In this document: positions 54,597 through 62,823 of the stretch, piece by piece
Position numbering within the stretch: position 1 is the stretch's first letter
Layout: each line of letters opens with the position of its first letter
Assembly: GCF_001426405.1 (NCBI RefSeq)
Contig: NZ_LMEP01000005.1
Span: 92,674-156,673, forward strand
Origin: Streptomyces sp. Root1304
GTDB lineage: Bacteria > Actinomycetota > Actinomycetes > Streptomycetales > Streptomycetaceae
Reading direction: 5' to 3'
Length of the DNA: 64,000 bases
Notes under the pieces: generated by a model
Seen by the model: only the letters and a program-made list of their open reading frames with translations
What the model was told of the DNA's origin: nothing
The model's database searches: none
Translations under genes and position numbers: made by a program

Positions 54597-55364
54597 ATGG
54601 CGTTCACCCGTGCCACCGGGAAGCATCGTGCTCCGAGCCGGACGGCGCGCCGCACGGCGGGCATCGCCGGCGTCGCCACGCTCGCCACCACCGGCGTCAT
54701 CGGAACCCTCGCCTCCCCGGCGCTCGCCGCCGAGGACAACCGCTCCGTCGAGGACACCGGCCTCACCCGGGTCATCACCGAGGACTCCCTCGCGGACCGG
54801 CTCAACGCCCAGGCCGACGCCCAGGACCGGGAGGCCTTCGAGGCCGCCGCCAAGGCGAAGGCCCAGGCCGAGGCGAAGCGCAAGGCCGAGGCCCGCGCCA
54901 AGGAGATCCGCGAGGCCAAGGAGCGCGCCGCCCGCGAGGCCGAGCGCCGCCGCCTGGCCTCCTTCCAGCTCCCCGTCGACGGCTCGTACGTCTCCACCGG
55001 CTACAAGACCGGCGGTTCGCTCTGGTCTTCCGGCAGCCACTCCGGCATCGACTTCCACGCCGCCTACGGCAGCAACGTCGTCTCCGTCGGCTCCGGCACC
55101 GTCGTCGAGGCCGGCTGGGGCGGCGCGTACGGCAACAACATCGTCATCCGGATGAACGACGGCACGTACACCCAGTACGGTCACCTGTCCTCCATCGGGG
55201 TCTACGTCGGCCAGAGCGTCGAGCCCGGCCAGCACATAGGCGTCTCCGGCTCGACCGGCAACTCGACCGGCCCGCACCTCCACTTCGAGGCGCGCACGAG
55301 CCCCGACTACGGCTCGGACATCAACCCGCTGGCCTACCTGCGTGCCCGCGGCGTCAACGTCTGA
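54597..55364 (+). CDS. secreted M23 family peptidoglycan endopeptidase
   Basis: This 255-residue exported protein has a long signal peptide ending near ASPALAAED, a charged Ala/Lys/Glu-rich coiled-coil segment (about residues 70-115), and a C-terminal LytM/M23 domain. Its zinc ligands lie in SHSGIDFH (HxxxD) and GPHLHFEAR (HxH). It would cut peptide cross-links in the wall during growth, germination or division. It lies directly behind a c-di-AMP riboswitch, so wall cutting is tied to osmotic/c-di-AMP signalling. A perfect terminator follows. Confidence 0.92.
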   Translation: MAFTRATGKHRAPSRTARRTAGIAGVATLATTGVIGTLASPALAAEDNRSVEDTGLTRVITEDSLADRLNAQADAQDREAFEAAAKAKAQAEAKRKAEARAKEIREAKERAAREAERRRLASFQLPVDGSYVSTGYKTGGSLWSSGSHSGIDFHAAYGSNVVSVGSGTVVEAGWGGAYGNNIVIRMNDGTYTQYGHLSSIGVYVGQSVEPGQHIGVSGSTGNSTGPHLHFEARTSPDYGSDINPLAYLRARGVNV

Positions 55365-55383
55365 CACCGACCTCACGCATCAC

Positions 55384-55416
55384 AAAAGCCCCGGCTCGTG
55401 CTGAGCCGGGGCTTTT
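55384..55416 (+). terminator. M23 gene terminator
   Basis: A perfect 14-bp stem, AAAAGCCCCGGCTC with its complement (55384-55397 with 55403-55416), five-base loop and terminal TTTT; the clearest intrinsic terminator of the window. Confidence 0.92.
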
Positions 55417-55544
55417 CGTCGGTCAAAAGCCCTTCATATTCCGTGCGGCCATCGGAAATACCGGCGGGCTGCAATAGAGTCGCAGATCGGGCGCGGAACA
55501 GGCGCCGATCGAATTGTCTCGCGCGACCAAGGCGGAGGTCGGAC

Positions 55545-56228
55545 ATGCGCATTCCCGCGCACTCGGTGTGCACGGCGATCCGGGACGACATCGTCTCCGG
55601 AGTCTTCGAGCGGGGGAGCCGGCTGACCGAGGACCAGCTCGCCCGGCGGTACGGGGTCTCCCGCGTCCCGGTCCGTGAGGCGCTGCGCACCCTGGAGTCC
55701 GAGGGCTTCGTCGTGACCCGCCGCCACGCGGGCGCGCAGGTCGCCGAGCCCACCGATCTTGAGGCGGCCGATCTGCTCGACATGCGGGCGCTGCTCGAAC
55801 CGCTGGGGGCGGCGCGGGCGGCCCAGCGGCGCACGGAGGCCCATCTCAAGGTCCTCCGCGGCCTGGTCAGGCTGGGGCAGGAGCGGGCCGGGCGCGGCCA
55901 GGGCGAGGATCTGCGCTCGCTCGGCGGCTGGTTCCACGAGACGCTCGCGCAGGCCTCCGGGAGTCCGGCGCTGACGGCGCTGCTCACCCAGCTGCGGCAC
56001 AAGATCGCCTGGATGTACGCGGTCGAGCTGCCCGAGCGGCCGGTGGAGGCCTGGGCCGAGCACGGCGCGATCGTGGACGCCGTGGCGCGGGGCGACGCCG
56101 AGCGGGCGAGGGCGCTGACGGCCCTGCACGCGGAGCGCTCGCGGGCGCTGCACCGGCTCAAGAGGCCGGACCGCGGCCGTGTGAGGGTTTCGCAACATGT
56201 CGTCAACACGGCGAGTGCCCGGAATTAA
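55545..56228 (+). CDS. GntR family transcriptional regulator (FCD domain)
   Basis: This 227-residue regulator has an N-terminal GntR winged helix (AIRDDIVSGVFERGSRLTED, then RYGVSRVPVREALRTLESEGFV) and a C-terminal all-helical FCD domain (WFHETLAQASGSPALTALL; WAEHGAIVDAVARGDAERA). ATG 55545 follows GGCGGAGG at good spacing. It is monocistronic, with no obvious partner gene; the next gene, ptsH, is convergent. The ligand is unknown. Confidence 0.87.
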   Translation: MRIPAHSVCTAIRDDIVSGVFERGSRLTEDQLARRYGVSRVPVREALRTLESEGFVVTRRHAGAQVAEPTDLEAADLLDMRALLEPLGAARAAQRRTEAHLKVLRGLVRLGQERAGRGQGEDLRSLGGWFHETLAQASGSPALTALLTQLRHKIAWMYAVELPERPVEAWAEHGAIVDAVARGDAERARALTALHAERSRALHRLKRPDRGRVRVSQHVVNTASARN

Positions 56229-56370
56229 CGCGCGCACCGTATACAAAGAACAGGAATTCGGCGGGGCTATTTCGGGGTGCCCGTCATTCGGCTTGCCGTC
56301 GTCCGTTCTTTCGCGCTGCCAGGAAATCGGGCGGCATGCGACAGGGCGGGAAGCCCGGCGGAACGCGAAA

Positions 56371-56404
56371 GGCCGTGTCCGCCGGGATTCCGGCGGACAC
56401 GGCC
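56371..56404 (-). terminator. ptsH terminator
   Basis: A perfect 15-bp stem (56371-56385 with 56390-56404), four-base loop, followed on the minus strand by TTTCGC. Confidence 0.85.
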
Positions 56405-56438
56405 CTTCGTCGTACGGGGCGGGTCGGGTCGACCCGGA

Positions 56439-56720
56439 TCAGACGGTCTCGGGGAGCTCGTCCAGGCCTTCCGCGACCAGCTTCGCCAGACGGTCCAGCG
56501 CGACCTCGGCGCCGTCGGCCTCCGAAGCGAGGACGATCTCCTCGCCGCCCTGCGCGCCCAGGCCGAGCACCGCGAGCATGGAGGCGGCGTTCACGGGCGT
56601 GCCGTCGGACTTGGCGATCGTCACCGGAACGCCGGAAGCCGTGGCGGCACGGACGAAGATGGACGCGGGGCGGGCGTGCAGGCCCTCGGCCCAGCCGACG
56701 TTGACGCGGCGCTCAGCCAT
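56439..56720 (-). CDS. ptsH: HPr, phosphocarrier protein of the PTS
   Basis: This 93-residue HPr passes phosphate from enzyme I to the EIIA components of sugar phosphotransferase systems. The active histidine is in GLHARPAS, and a serine sits at the regulatory-site position in NAASMLAVLGLG. ATG 56720 is chosen with AAGGG seven bases upstream; the frame is open five codons further. In Streptomyces HPr serves mainly N-acetylglucosamine and fructose uptake. A DasR-type site upstream fits known control of ptsH by amino-sugar availability. Confidence 0.96.
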   Translation of the reverse strand: MAERRVNVGWAEGLHARPASIFVRAATASGVPVTIAKSDGTPVNAASMLAVLGLGAQGGEEIVLASEADGAEVALDRLAKLVAEGLDELPETV

Positions 56721-56744
56721 GGTGTTGCCCTTCAAGTCTTAAGC

Positions 56745-56760
56745 GGTTGTCTAGACCAGT
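56745..56760 (-). promoter_or_regulatory. DasR-responsive element (dre) of ptsH
   Basis: On the minus strand ACTGGTCTAGACAACC matches the dre consensus A(G/C)TGGTCTAGACCA(G/C)T at 14 of 16 positions. It lies 25 bases upstream of the ptsH start, where DasR binding would block expression until glucosamine-6-phosphate accumulates. Confidence 0.82.
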
Positions 56761-56984
56761 CTCTCACGGGATGCTCCGTGCTCGTGCCGACCTCGGACCC
56801 GGACCGGACCGCCTTCGGGCCCTTCCGCGCCGCGTCCGGCGTGCTCCCACCTTGCACGGCACACCCCCGCCGCGCGACTGCTGTCACGGCCGTGTCGCGA
56901 CTGCTGTTTCGGCCGGTAGGGGGACCGGGGCACGGCCGGTGCGCAGGCGGCGTCGCGGCCGGTGCCGCGGCGGGGGCGCGGCCG

Positions 56985-56990
56985 TAGGCT
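56985..56990 (+). promoter_or_regulatory. -10 box of a leaderless transcript
   Basis: TAGGCT ends six bases before ATG 56997. No ribosome site is present. Confidence 0.55.
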
Positions 56991-56996
56991 GACCCC

Positions 56997-59900
56997 ATGC
57001 AGAGCGCGTCGGAGCAGTCGGAAGTGGCGGACCACCCGGACCACAGCTACCCCGACCACTGGGAAGCGGACGTGGTCCTGCGCGACGGGGGCACCGCGCG
57101 CATCAGGCCCATCACGGCCGACGACGCCGAGCGGCTCGTCAGCTTCTACGAGCAGGTCTCGGACGAGTCGAAGTACTACCGCTTCTTCGCCCCCTATCCG
57201 CGGCTCTCCGCCAAGGACGTGCACCGCTTCACCCACCACGACTTCGTGGACCGGGTGGGCCTCGCGGCGACCGTCGGCGGCGAGTTCATCGCCACCGTCC
57301 GCTACGACCGCATCGACGACCGCGGGCTGCCCGCCTCCGCCCCCGCCGACGAGGCCGAGGTCGCCTTCCTCGTCCAGGACGCCCACCAGGGGCGCGGAGT
57401 CGCCTCCGCCCTGCTCGAACACATCGCGGCCGTCGCGCGCGAGCGGGACATCCGGCGCTTCGCCGCCGAGGTGCTGCCCGCCAACACCAAGATGATCAAG
57501 GTCTTCACGGACGCGGGCTACACCCAGAAGCGCAGCTTCGAGGACGGGTCCGTACGCCTCCACCTCGACCTCGAACCCACCGACCGCTCGCTCGCCGTGC
57601 AGCGCGCCCGGGAACAGCGGGCCGAGGCGCGCTCCGTGCAGCGCCTCCTCACCCCCGGGTCCGTGGCCGTCGTCGGCGCCGGGCGCGCCCCGGGGGGCGT
57701 CGGCCGGACGGTGCTCCGCAACCTCCTCGGCGCGGGATTCACCGGACGCGCGTACGCGGTCAACGCGGCGCTGGGGGAGGGGGCCGCCGACGCTCCCGCG
57801 GACGGGAGCGCGGCCGCTGCCGCGGAGTTCGACGGCGTCCCCGCGTACCCCTCCGTCGGCGCCATCGGCGAACCCGTCGACCTCGCGATCATCGCCGTCC
57901 CCGCCGAACGGGTGCCGGAGGCCGTCGCCGACTGCGGCGAGCACGGGGTGCGGGGACTCGTCGTCCTCTCCGCCGGATACGCCGAGAGCGGGGCCGCCGG
58001 ACGCGAGCGCCAGCGGGAGCTCGTACGCCAGGCCCGTTCGTACGGCATGCGGATCATCGGACCGAACGCCTTCGGGATCATCAACACCGCCCCCGACGTC
58101 CGCCTCAACGCCTCCCTCGCCCCGCAGATGCCGGCCGCCGGGCGGATCGGGCTCTTCACCCAGTCCGGCGCGATCGGCATCGCGCTCCTCGCCGGGCTCC
58201 ATCGGCGGGGCGCGGGGCTCTCCTCCTTCATCTCGGCCGGCAACCGCGCGGACGTCTCCGGCAACGACTTCCTCCAGCACTGGTACGACGATCCCGGGAC
58301 CGATGTCGTCCTCCTCTATCTGGAGTCCATCGGCAACCCGCGGAAGTTCACCCGCCTCGCCCGCCGTACCGCCGCCGTCAAGCCGGTCGTGGTCGTCAAG
58401 GGCGCCCGGCACAGCGGCAGCGCCCCGCCCGGCCACCGCGTCCCGGTCACCCGCATCCCGCACGCCACGGTCTCCGCGCTGCTCCGGCAGGCGGGCGTCA
58501 TCCGAGTCGACACCGTCACGGAGCTGGTGGACGCCGGGCTGCTGCTCGCCGCGCAGCCGCTGCCCGCCGGGCCGCGGGTCGCGATCCTCGGCAACTCCGA
58601 GTCCCTCGGCCTCCTCACGTACGACGCCTGCCTCACCGAAGGGCTGCGCCCGCTGCGCCCGCTCGACCTGACGACGTCGGCGGTGCCCGCGGACTTCCGG
58701 GACGCGCTGGCGGCGGCGCTGGCCGACGAGACCTCGGACGCGGTCGTCGTGAACGCGATTCCCTGGGTCGGGGAGAACGGCGCCACCGAGTTCGGCGACG
58801 GGGAGGTCCTCGCCGCCGCGCTCCGGGAGGCGGTCGCCTCCGCCCCGGCCCCGACGAAGCCGGTCGTCGTCGTCCACGTCGAGATGGGCGGCCTCGCGGA
58901 GGCCCTGGCGGTCGCGACGAGCACGCGGCCGGGACGGGCGGCGGGGGCGGTGACGGGGCTGCGGGCCGCGACGCCGCGGACGCATGGTCGGACCGTGGCT
59001 TCGGCCGGTGCCGGGGAAGCGCTGCCGCCGACACCGGAGCGGGCGGCGCCGGGATCCGGCCGGGCCTCCAACGGTCCCGGGCGGACACCCACCGGTCCGG
59101 ACCGGGCGGACGCCGGCCCCGGGGAGCCCTCCACCGCTCCGGACCGGGCGGACGCCGGCCCCGCGGAGCCCTCCACCGGCCCCGACCAGGCGCCCCCCAC
59201 CACCCTCCCCGCCTACCCCGCCGCCGAGCGGGCCGTGCGGGCGCTGGCCGAGGCCGTGCGGTACGGGCAGTGGCGGCGGCAGGCGGCCGAGCCGGGGCGG
59301 GTGCCCGCGTACGAGGACATCGACGAGGTCGGGGCCGCCGCCCTCATCGAGCGGGTGCTCGGCGGCGCGGAGGCCGATGCCCGGGGAGTGACGCTCGGCG
59401 CCGAGCAGGCCGGGGAACTGCTCGCGCGGTACGGGATCGCCGTCCTGCCGACGCTGCCCGCGCCGACCCCCGACGCGGCCGTCGCCGCGGCCGGCCGGCT
59501 CGGCTACCCGGTGGCCCTCAAGACGACCGCACCGCACCTCCGCCACCGCCCGGACCTCGGGGGCGTACGGCTGGACCTGGCGACGGAGCAGCAGCTCCGG
59601 ACGGCGTACGCGGAGCTGACCGAGGTCCTCGGCAAGCCGGAGGAGCTCCAGCCGGTCGTCCAGGCGATGGTGCCCCGGGGCGTCGACACGGTCGTGCGCT
59701 CCGCGATCGACCCGGCCGTCGGCGCGGTGCTGTCCTTCGGGCTCTCGGGCGCGGCGTCGGAACTGCTCGGCGATGTCGCCCACCGGCTGGTTCCTGCCAC
59801 GGACCGGGACGCCGCCGAACTGATCCGTTCCCTCCGTACCGCGCCGCTGCTCTTCGGCTGGCGCGGCTCCGCCCCGGTCGACACCCCGGCCCTGGAGGAG

Positions 59901-60071
59901 GTCCTGCTCAGGGTCTCCCGGCTCGTCGACGACCACCCCGAGGTGGTCGCCGTCTCCCTGGAACCGGTGGTCGTGGCCCCCCGGGGCCTCTCCGTCCTCG
60001 GCGCCACGGTCCGCCTGGCCCCAGCGTCACCCCGCACCGACCTCGGCCCCCGCAGCCTGCCGAACTACTGA
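56997..60071 (+). CDS. GNAT acetyltransferase fused to acyl-CoA ligase (ADP-forming type; Pat-like)
   Basis: This 1024-residue protein has an N-terminal GNAT domain (residues about 20-200; AFLVQDAHQGRGVASALLEHIA, then NTKMIKVFTDAGY). It is followed by a CoA-binding Rossmann domain (PGSVAVVGAGRAPGGVGRTVLRNLL), a succinyl-CoA-ligase-like domain (GLFTQSGAIGIALL; SAGNRADVSGNDFL) and a C-terminal ATP-grasp domain (RYGIAVLPTLP; GYPVALKT). It is related to the protein lysine acetyltransferase Pat of enterobacteria, which carries the GNAT part at the C-terminal end. It may acetylate acyl-CoA synthetases. A Pro/Ala/Gly-rich linker near residues 660-740 includes a 14-residue tandem repeat. ATG 56997 is leaderless-type. 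Confidence 0.88.
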   Translation: MQSASEQSEVADHPDHSYPDHWEADVVLRDGGTARIRPITADDAERLVSFYEQVSDESKYYRFFAPYPRLSAKDVHRFTHHDFVDRVGLAATVGGEFIATVRYDRIDDRGLPASAPADEAEVAFLVQDAHQGRGVASALLEHIAAVARERDIRRFAAEVLPANTKMIKVFTDAGYTQKRSFEDGSVRLHLDLEPTDRSLAVQRAREQRAEARSVQRLLTPGSVAVVGAGRAPGGVGRTVLRNLLGAGFTGRAYAVNAALGEGAADAPADGSAAAAAEFDGVPAYPSVGAIGEPVDLAIIAVPAERVPEAVADCGEHGVRGLVVLSAGYAESGAAGRERQRELVRQARSYGMRIIGPNAFGIINTAPDVRLNASLAPQMPAAGRIGLFTQSGAIGIALLAGLHRRGAGLSSFISAGNRADVSGNDFLQHWYDDPGTDVVLLYLESIGNPRKFTRLARRTAAVKPVVVVKGARHSGSAPPGHRVPVTRIPHATVSALLRQAGVIRVDTVTELVDAGLLLAAQPLPAGPRVAILGNSESLGLLTYDACLTEGLRPLRPLDLTTSAVPADFRDALAAALADETSDAVVVNAIPWVGENGATEFGDGEVLAAALREAVASAPAPTKPVVVVHVEMGGLAEALAVATSTRPGRAAGAVTGLRAATPRTHGRTVASAGAGEALPPTPERAAPGSGRASNGPGRTPTGPDRADAGPGEPSTAPDRADAGPAEPSTGPDQAPPTTLPAYPAAERAVRALAEAVRYGQWRRQAAEPGRVPAYEDIDEVGAAALIERVLGGAEADARGVTLGAEQAGELLARYGIAVLPTLPAPTPDAAVAAAGRLGYPVALKTTAPHLRHRPDLGGVRLDLATEQQLRTAYAELTEVLGKPEELQPVVQAMVPRGVDTVVRSAIDPAVGAVLSFGLSGAASELLGDVAHRLVPATDRDAAELIRSLRTAPLLFGWRGSAPVDTPALEEVLLRVSRLVDDHPEVVAVSLEPVVVAPRGLSVLGATVRLAPASPRTDLGPRSLPNY
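59096..59179 (+). repeat. 42-bp tandem repeat in the GNAT-ligase linker
   Basis: Two adjacent near-identical 42-base units (59096-59137 and 59138-59179) encode about PDRADAGPGEPSTA and PDRADAGPAEPSTG; a third partial unit follows. They keep the frame and lengthen the linker before the ATP-grasp domain. Confidence 0.85.
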
Positions 60072-60244
60072 CCCGCCGATCCGTTCCCCCGGAGCGGGCG
60101 GAGGACCGACCGGAGCGCCCGACCCCCGGGCCGACCCCGCGGTCACGCCCCCTCCCGCCCCGAGGGAGTCAGATGTCACAGCCCCCGCGCTCCCGAACCG
60201 CCCGGTGCCCTTCGCAATCGGCCAAGGCGTCCTCGCGTACGGAT

Positions 60245-60250
60245 TAGGAT
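60245..60250 (+). promoter_or_regulatory. -10 box deciding the start of the DUF5998 gene
   Basis: TAGGAT overlaps an in-frame ATG at 60249 and ends seven bases before ATG 60258, so the latter is the likely start of a leaderless message. Confidence 0.5.
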
Positions 60251-60257
60251 GGAGTCC

Positions 60258-60854
60258 ATGGCAAAGAGCGGTACGACGACCCAGGGGCTGCGCGCGGCGA
60301 TCGAGCGCAGCGGCTACTACCCGGCCCTCGTGGCCGAGGCGGTGGAGGCCGCTGTCGGCGGTGAGGCCGTCGCGTCGTACGTGGTGCACCAGGAGACCAC
60401 CTTCGACGCGAACGAGGTCCGGCGGCACGTGACCGTCCTCGTCCTGACGCCGCACCGCTTCATCGTCAGCCACACCGACGAGCAGGCCGCCGACACCAGC
60501 TCCCCGACGCCGTACGCCACGACCTCCACCGAGTCCGTGAAGCTCGACCGGATCTCGTCGGTCGTCGTCAGCCGGGTGGTCGCCAATCCGGAGTCGTACA
60601 CGCCGGGCACCCTGCCCCGCGAGGTCGTCCTCACCATCGGCTGGGGCGCCGTCTCCCGGATCGACCTGGAGCCGGCCGCCTGCGGCGACCCCAACTGCGA
60701 CGCCGACCACGGCTACACCGGCAACGCCACCGCCGACGACCTCAGCCTGCGCGTGAGCGACGCCGGGGACGGCCCGGACACCGTCCGGCAGACCCTCGCC
60801 TTCGCCCAGGCCCTCTCCGAAGCCATCGCGGCCACCGCCGCCCCCACCCGCTGA
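60258..60854 (+). CDS. DUF5998 family protein
   Basis: This protein of 198 residues belongs, as far as I recognise, to the actinobacterial DUF5998 family. It has GLRAAIERSGYYPALVAEAVEAAV at the start, strand-rich RRHVTVLVLTPHRFIVSHTD and EVVLTIGWGAVSRIDLEPA, and a cysteine/aspartate motif CGDPNCDADHGYTG that may bind a metal. Function is unknown. Its stop overlaps the start of the phosphodiesterase gene by one base (TGATG), so the two are probably cotranslated and act together. Confidence 0.78.
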   Translation: MAKSGTTTQGLRAAIERSGYYPALVAEAVEAAVGGEAVASYVVHQETTFDANEVRRHVTVLVLTPHRFIVSHTDEQAADTSSPTPYATTSTESVKLDRISSVVVSRVVANPESYTPGTLPREVVLTIGWGAVSRIDLEPAACGDPNCDADHGYTGNATADDLSLRVSDAGDGPDTVRQTLAFAQALSEAIAATAAPTR

Positions 60855-62059
60855 TGGTGCAGCCGACCGCCGTGACCCACGGCTGGCCCGACGACCCGGT
60901 CCCGCTCGCCCCGGAGACCGCGCCGGTCCCCGAGTACACCTTCGGCTCCCTCGGCGACGTGCTGCCGACGCTGGTCGCCGGGCAGGGCGTGCCCGGTTTC
61001 TCGCCGCGCATCGCCGAGCTGACGCCGGCCGACCGCAACTGCGTCTTCCTGATCGACGGGCTCGGCTGGGAGCAGATCCGGGCCCACCCGGACGAGGCCC
61101 CGTACCTGACCTCGCTCCTCGGTTCCTCCCGCGGCGGTACGGGCCGCCCGGTCACCGCCGGGTTCCCCGCCACCACCGCGACCTCGCTGGCCTCCGTCGG
61201 CACCGGCCGCTACCCGGGCACCCACGGGCTCCCCGGCTACACCGTGCGCAACCCGGACACCGGCGAACTGATGAACCAGCTCCGCTGGAAGCCCTGGACC
61301 TCGCCGCAGGTCTGGCAGCCGTACCCCACCGTCTTCCGGCTCGCCCACGAGGCCGGGATCCACACCGCCCAGGTGTCGTCCCCGATCTTCGCGCAGACGC
61401 CGCTCACCAAGGTCGCGCTCAGCGGCGGAACGTTTCACGGGCGGCTCTCCGGCGAGGAGCGCATGGACTTCGCCGCCGAGCAGCTCGCCGCCGGCGACCG
61501 CTCGCTGGTCTACACGTACTACAGCGAACTCGACGGCGCCGGACACCGCTTCGGCATCGACTCCGACGCCTGGCGCGGCCAGCTGATGTTCGTCGACCGG
61601 CTCGTGCAGCGGCTCGCCGAGCAGCTGCCGCCCCGGGCCGCGCTGTACGTCACGGCGGACCACGGCATGGTCGACATCCCCTTCGACGAGCAGCACCGCA
61701 TCGACTTCGACGAGGACTGGGAGCTGCGCGCCGGCGTCGCCCTCCTCGGCGGCGAGGGACGTGCCCGGCACGTCTACGCGGTGCCCGGCGCCGAGGCGGA
61801 CGTCCTCACCTGCTGGCGCGAGGTGATCGGCGAGCAGTTCTGGGTGGCGAGCCGCGACGAGGCCATCTCGCTCGGCTGGTTCGGCGACGAGATCGACGAG
61901 CGGGTGTACGGCCGGATCGGCGACGTCGTCGCCGCGGCCCACGACGACGTGGCGATCACCGCCTCCGTCAACGAGCCCCACGAGTCCGCGATGGTCGGCA
62001 TGCACGGGTCCATGACCCCCGCCGAGCAGCTCGTTCCGCTGCTCGAAGTCCGTTCCTGA
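60854..62059 (+). CDS. alkaline-phosphatase superfamily phosphodiesterase / nucleotide pyrophosphatase
   Basis: This 401-residue protein of the type I phosphodiesterase/nucleotide pyrophosphatase family has metal ligands in NCVFLIDGLGWEQI and YVTADHGMVDIP. The nucleophilic threonine is in TAGFPATTATSLASVGTG, and further ligands are a YYSELDGAGHRFG aspartate/histidine and GMHGSMTPAE. It probably cleaves nucleotide or phosphodiester substrates. No signal peptide is seen, so it should act in the cytoplasm. Coupled to the DUF5998 gene upstream, followed 52 bases later by thymidine kinase. Confidence 0.87.
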   Translation: MVQPTAVTHGWPDDPVPLAPETAPVPEYTFGSLGDVLPTLVAGQGVPGFSPRIAELTPADRNCVFLIDGLGWEQIRAHPDEAPYLTSLLGSSRGGTGRPVTAGFPATTATSLASVGTGRYPGTHGLPGYTVRNPDTGELMNQLRWKPWTSPQVWQPYPTVFRLAHEAGIHTAQVSSPIFAQTPLTKVALSGGTFHGRLSGEERMDFAAEQLAAGDRSLVYTYYSELDGAGHRFGIDSDAWRGQLMFVDRLVQRLAEQLPPRAALYVTADHGMVDIPFDEQHRIDFDEDWELRAGVALLGGEGRARHVYAVPGAEADVLTCWREVIGEQFWVASRDEAISLGWFGDEIDERVYGRIGDVVAAAHDDVAITASVNEPHESAMVGMHGSMTPAEQLVPLLEVRS

Positions 62060-62111
62060 CCCCGCGCCGGACACTCTCCCCTCCCACGACCTGAAAGGTC
62101 CCCGACCCGTC

Positions 62112-62759
62112 ATGCCCGAGCTGGTCTTCTTCTCCGGAACCATGGACTGCGGGAAGAGCACCCTGGCGCTCCAGATCGCCCACAACCGCGACGCGCGGGG
62201 GCTCCAGGGCGTGATCTTCACCCGTGACGACCGGGCGGGCGAGGGCAAGCTGTCCTCCCGGCTCGGCCTGGTGACGGAGGCGGTCGAGGCCCCCCGGGAC
62301 ATGGACGTGTACGCGTACCTCGTCGCGCAGCTCTCCCAGGGCGGCAAGGCCGACTACGTGATCGTGGACGAGGCGCAGTTCCTCGCCCCCGAGCAGATCG
62401 ACCAGCTCGCGCGGATCGTCGACGACCTCGGGCTCGACGTCTTCGCCTTCGGCATCACGACGGACTTCCGGACCAAGCTCTTCCCCGGCTCGCAGCGGCT
62501 GATCGAGCTGGCCGACCGCATCGAGCAGCTCCAGGTCGAGGCCCTGTGCTGGTGCGGCGCCCGCGCCACCCACAACGCCCGTACGGTCGGCGGCGTGATG
62601 GTCGTCGAGGGCGAGCAGGTCGTCGTCGGCGACGTGAACCGCCCGGCGGAGGAGATCGGCTACGAGGTCCTCTGCCGCCGACACCACCGCCGCCGCATGA
62701 CCTCGGCCTCCGCCCACGCGGGCGCCCTCTCCCCGGACGTCCTGCCGGTCAACGGCTGA
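62112..62759 (+). CDS. tdk: thymidine kinase
   Basis: This 215-residue type II thymidine kinase phosphorylates thymidine in the salvage pathway. The P-loop is FFSGTMDCGKSTLAL and the Walker B-like acidic motif is VIVDEAQFL. The zinc site uses CWCGAR and the C-terminal CRRHH. Length is normal plus a short C-terminal tail. ATG 62112 has AAAGG at somewhat long spacing. It follows the phosphodiesterase gene, so the three may form a nucleotide-metabolism operon. Confidence 0.93.
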   Translation: MPELVFFSGTMDCGKSTLALQIAHNRDARGLQGVIFTRDDRAGEGKLSSRLGLVTEAVEAPRDMDVYAYLVAQLSQGGKADYVIVDEAQFLAPEQIDQLARIVDDLGLDVFAFGITTDFRTKLFPGSQRLIELADRIEQLQVEALCWCGARATHNARTVGGVMVVEGEQVVVGDVNRPAEEIGYEVLCRRHHRRRMTSASAHAGALSPDVLPVNG

Positions 62760-62823
62760 CGCCCGGCCGCACTCACCCGGACGGCCCCGCCGGTCAGCGG
62801 TGGCCGCCCGGCCCCGGGAGCCG

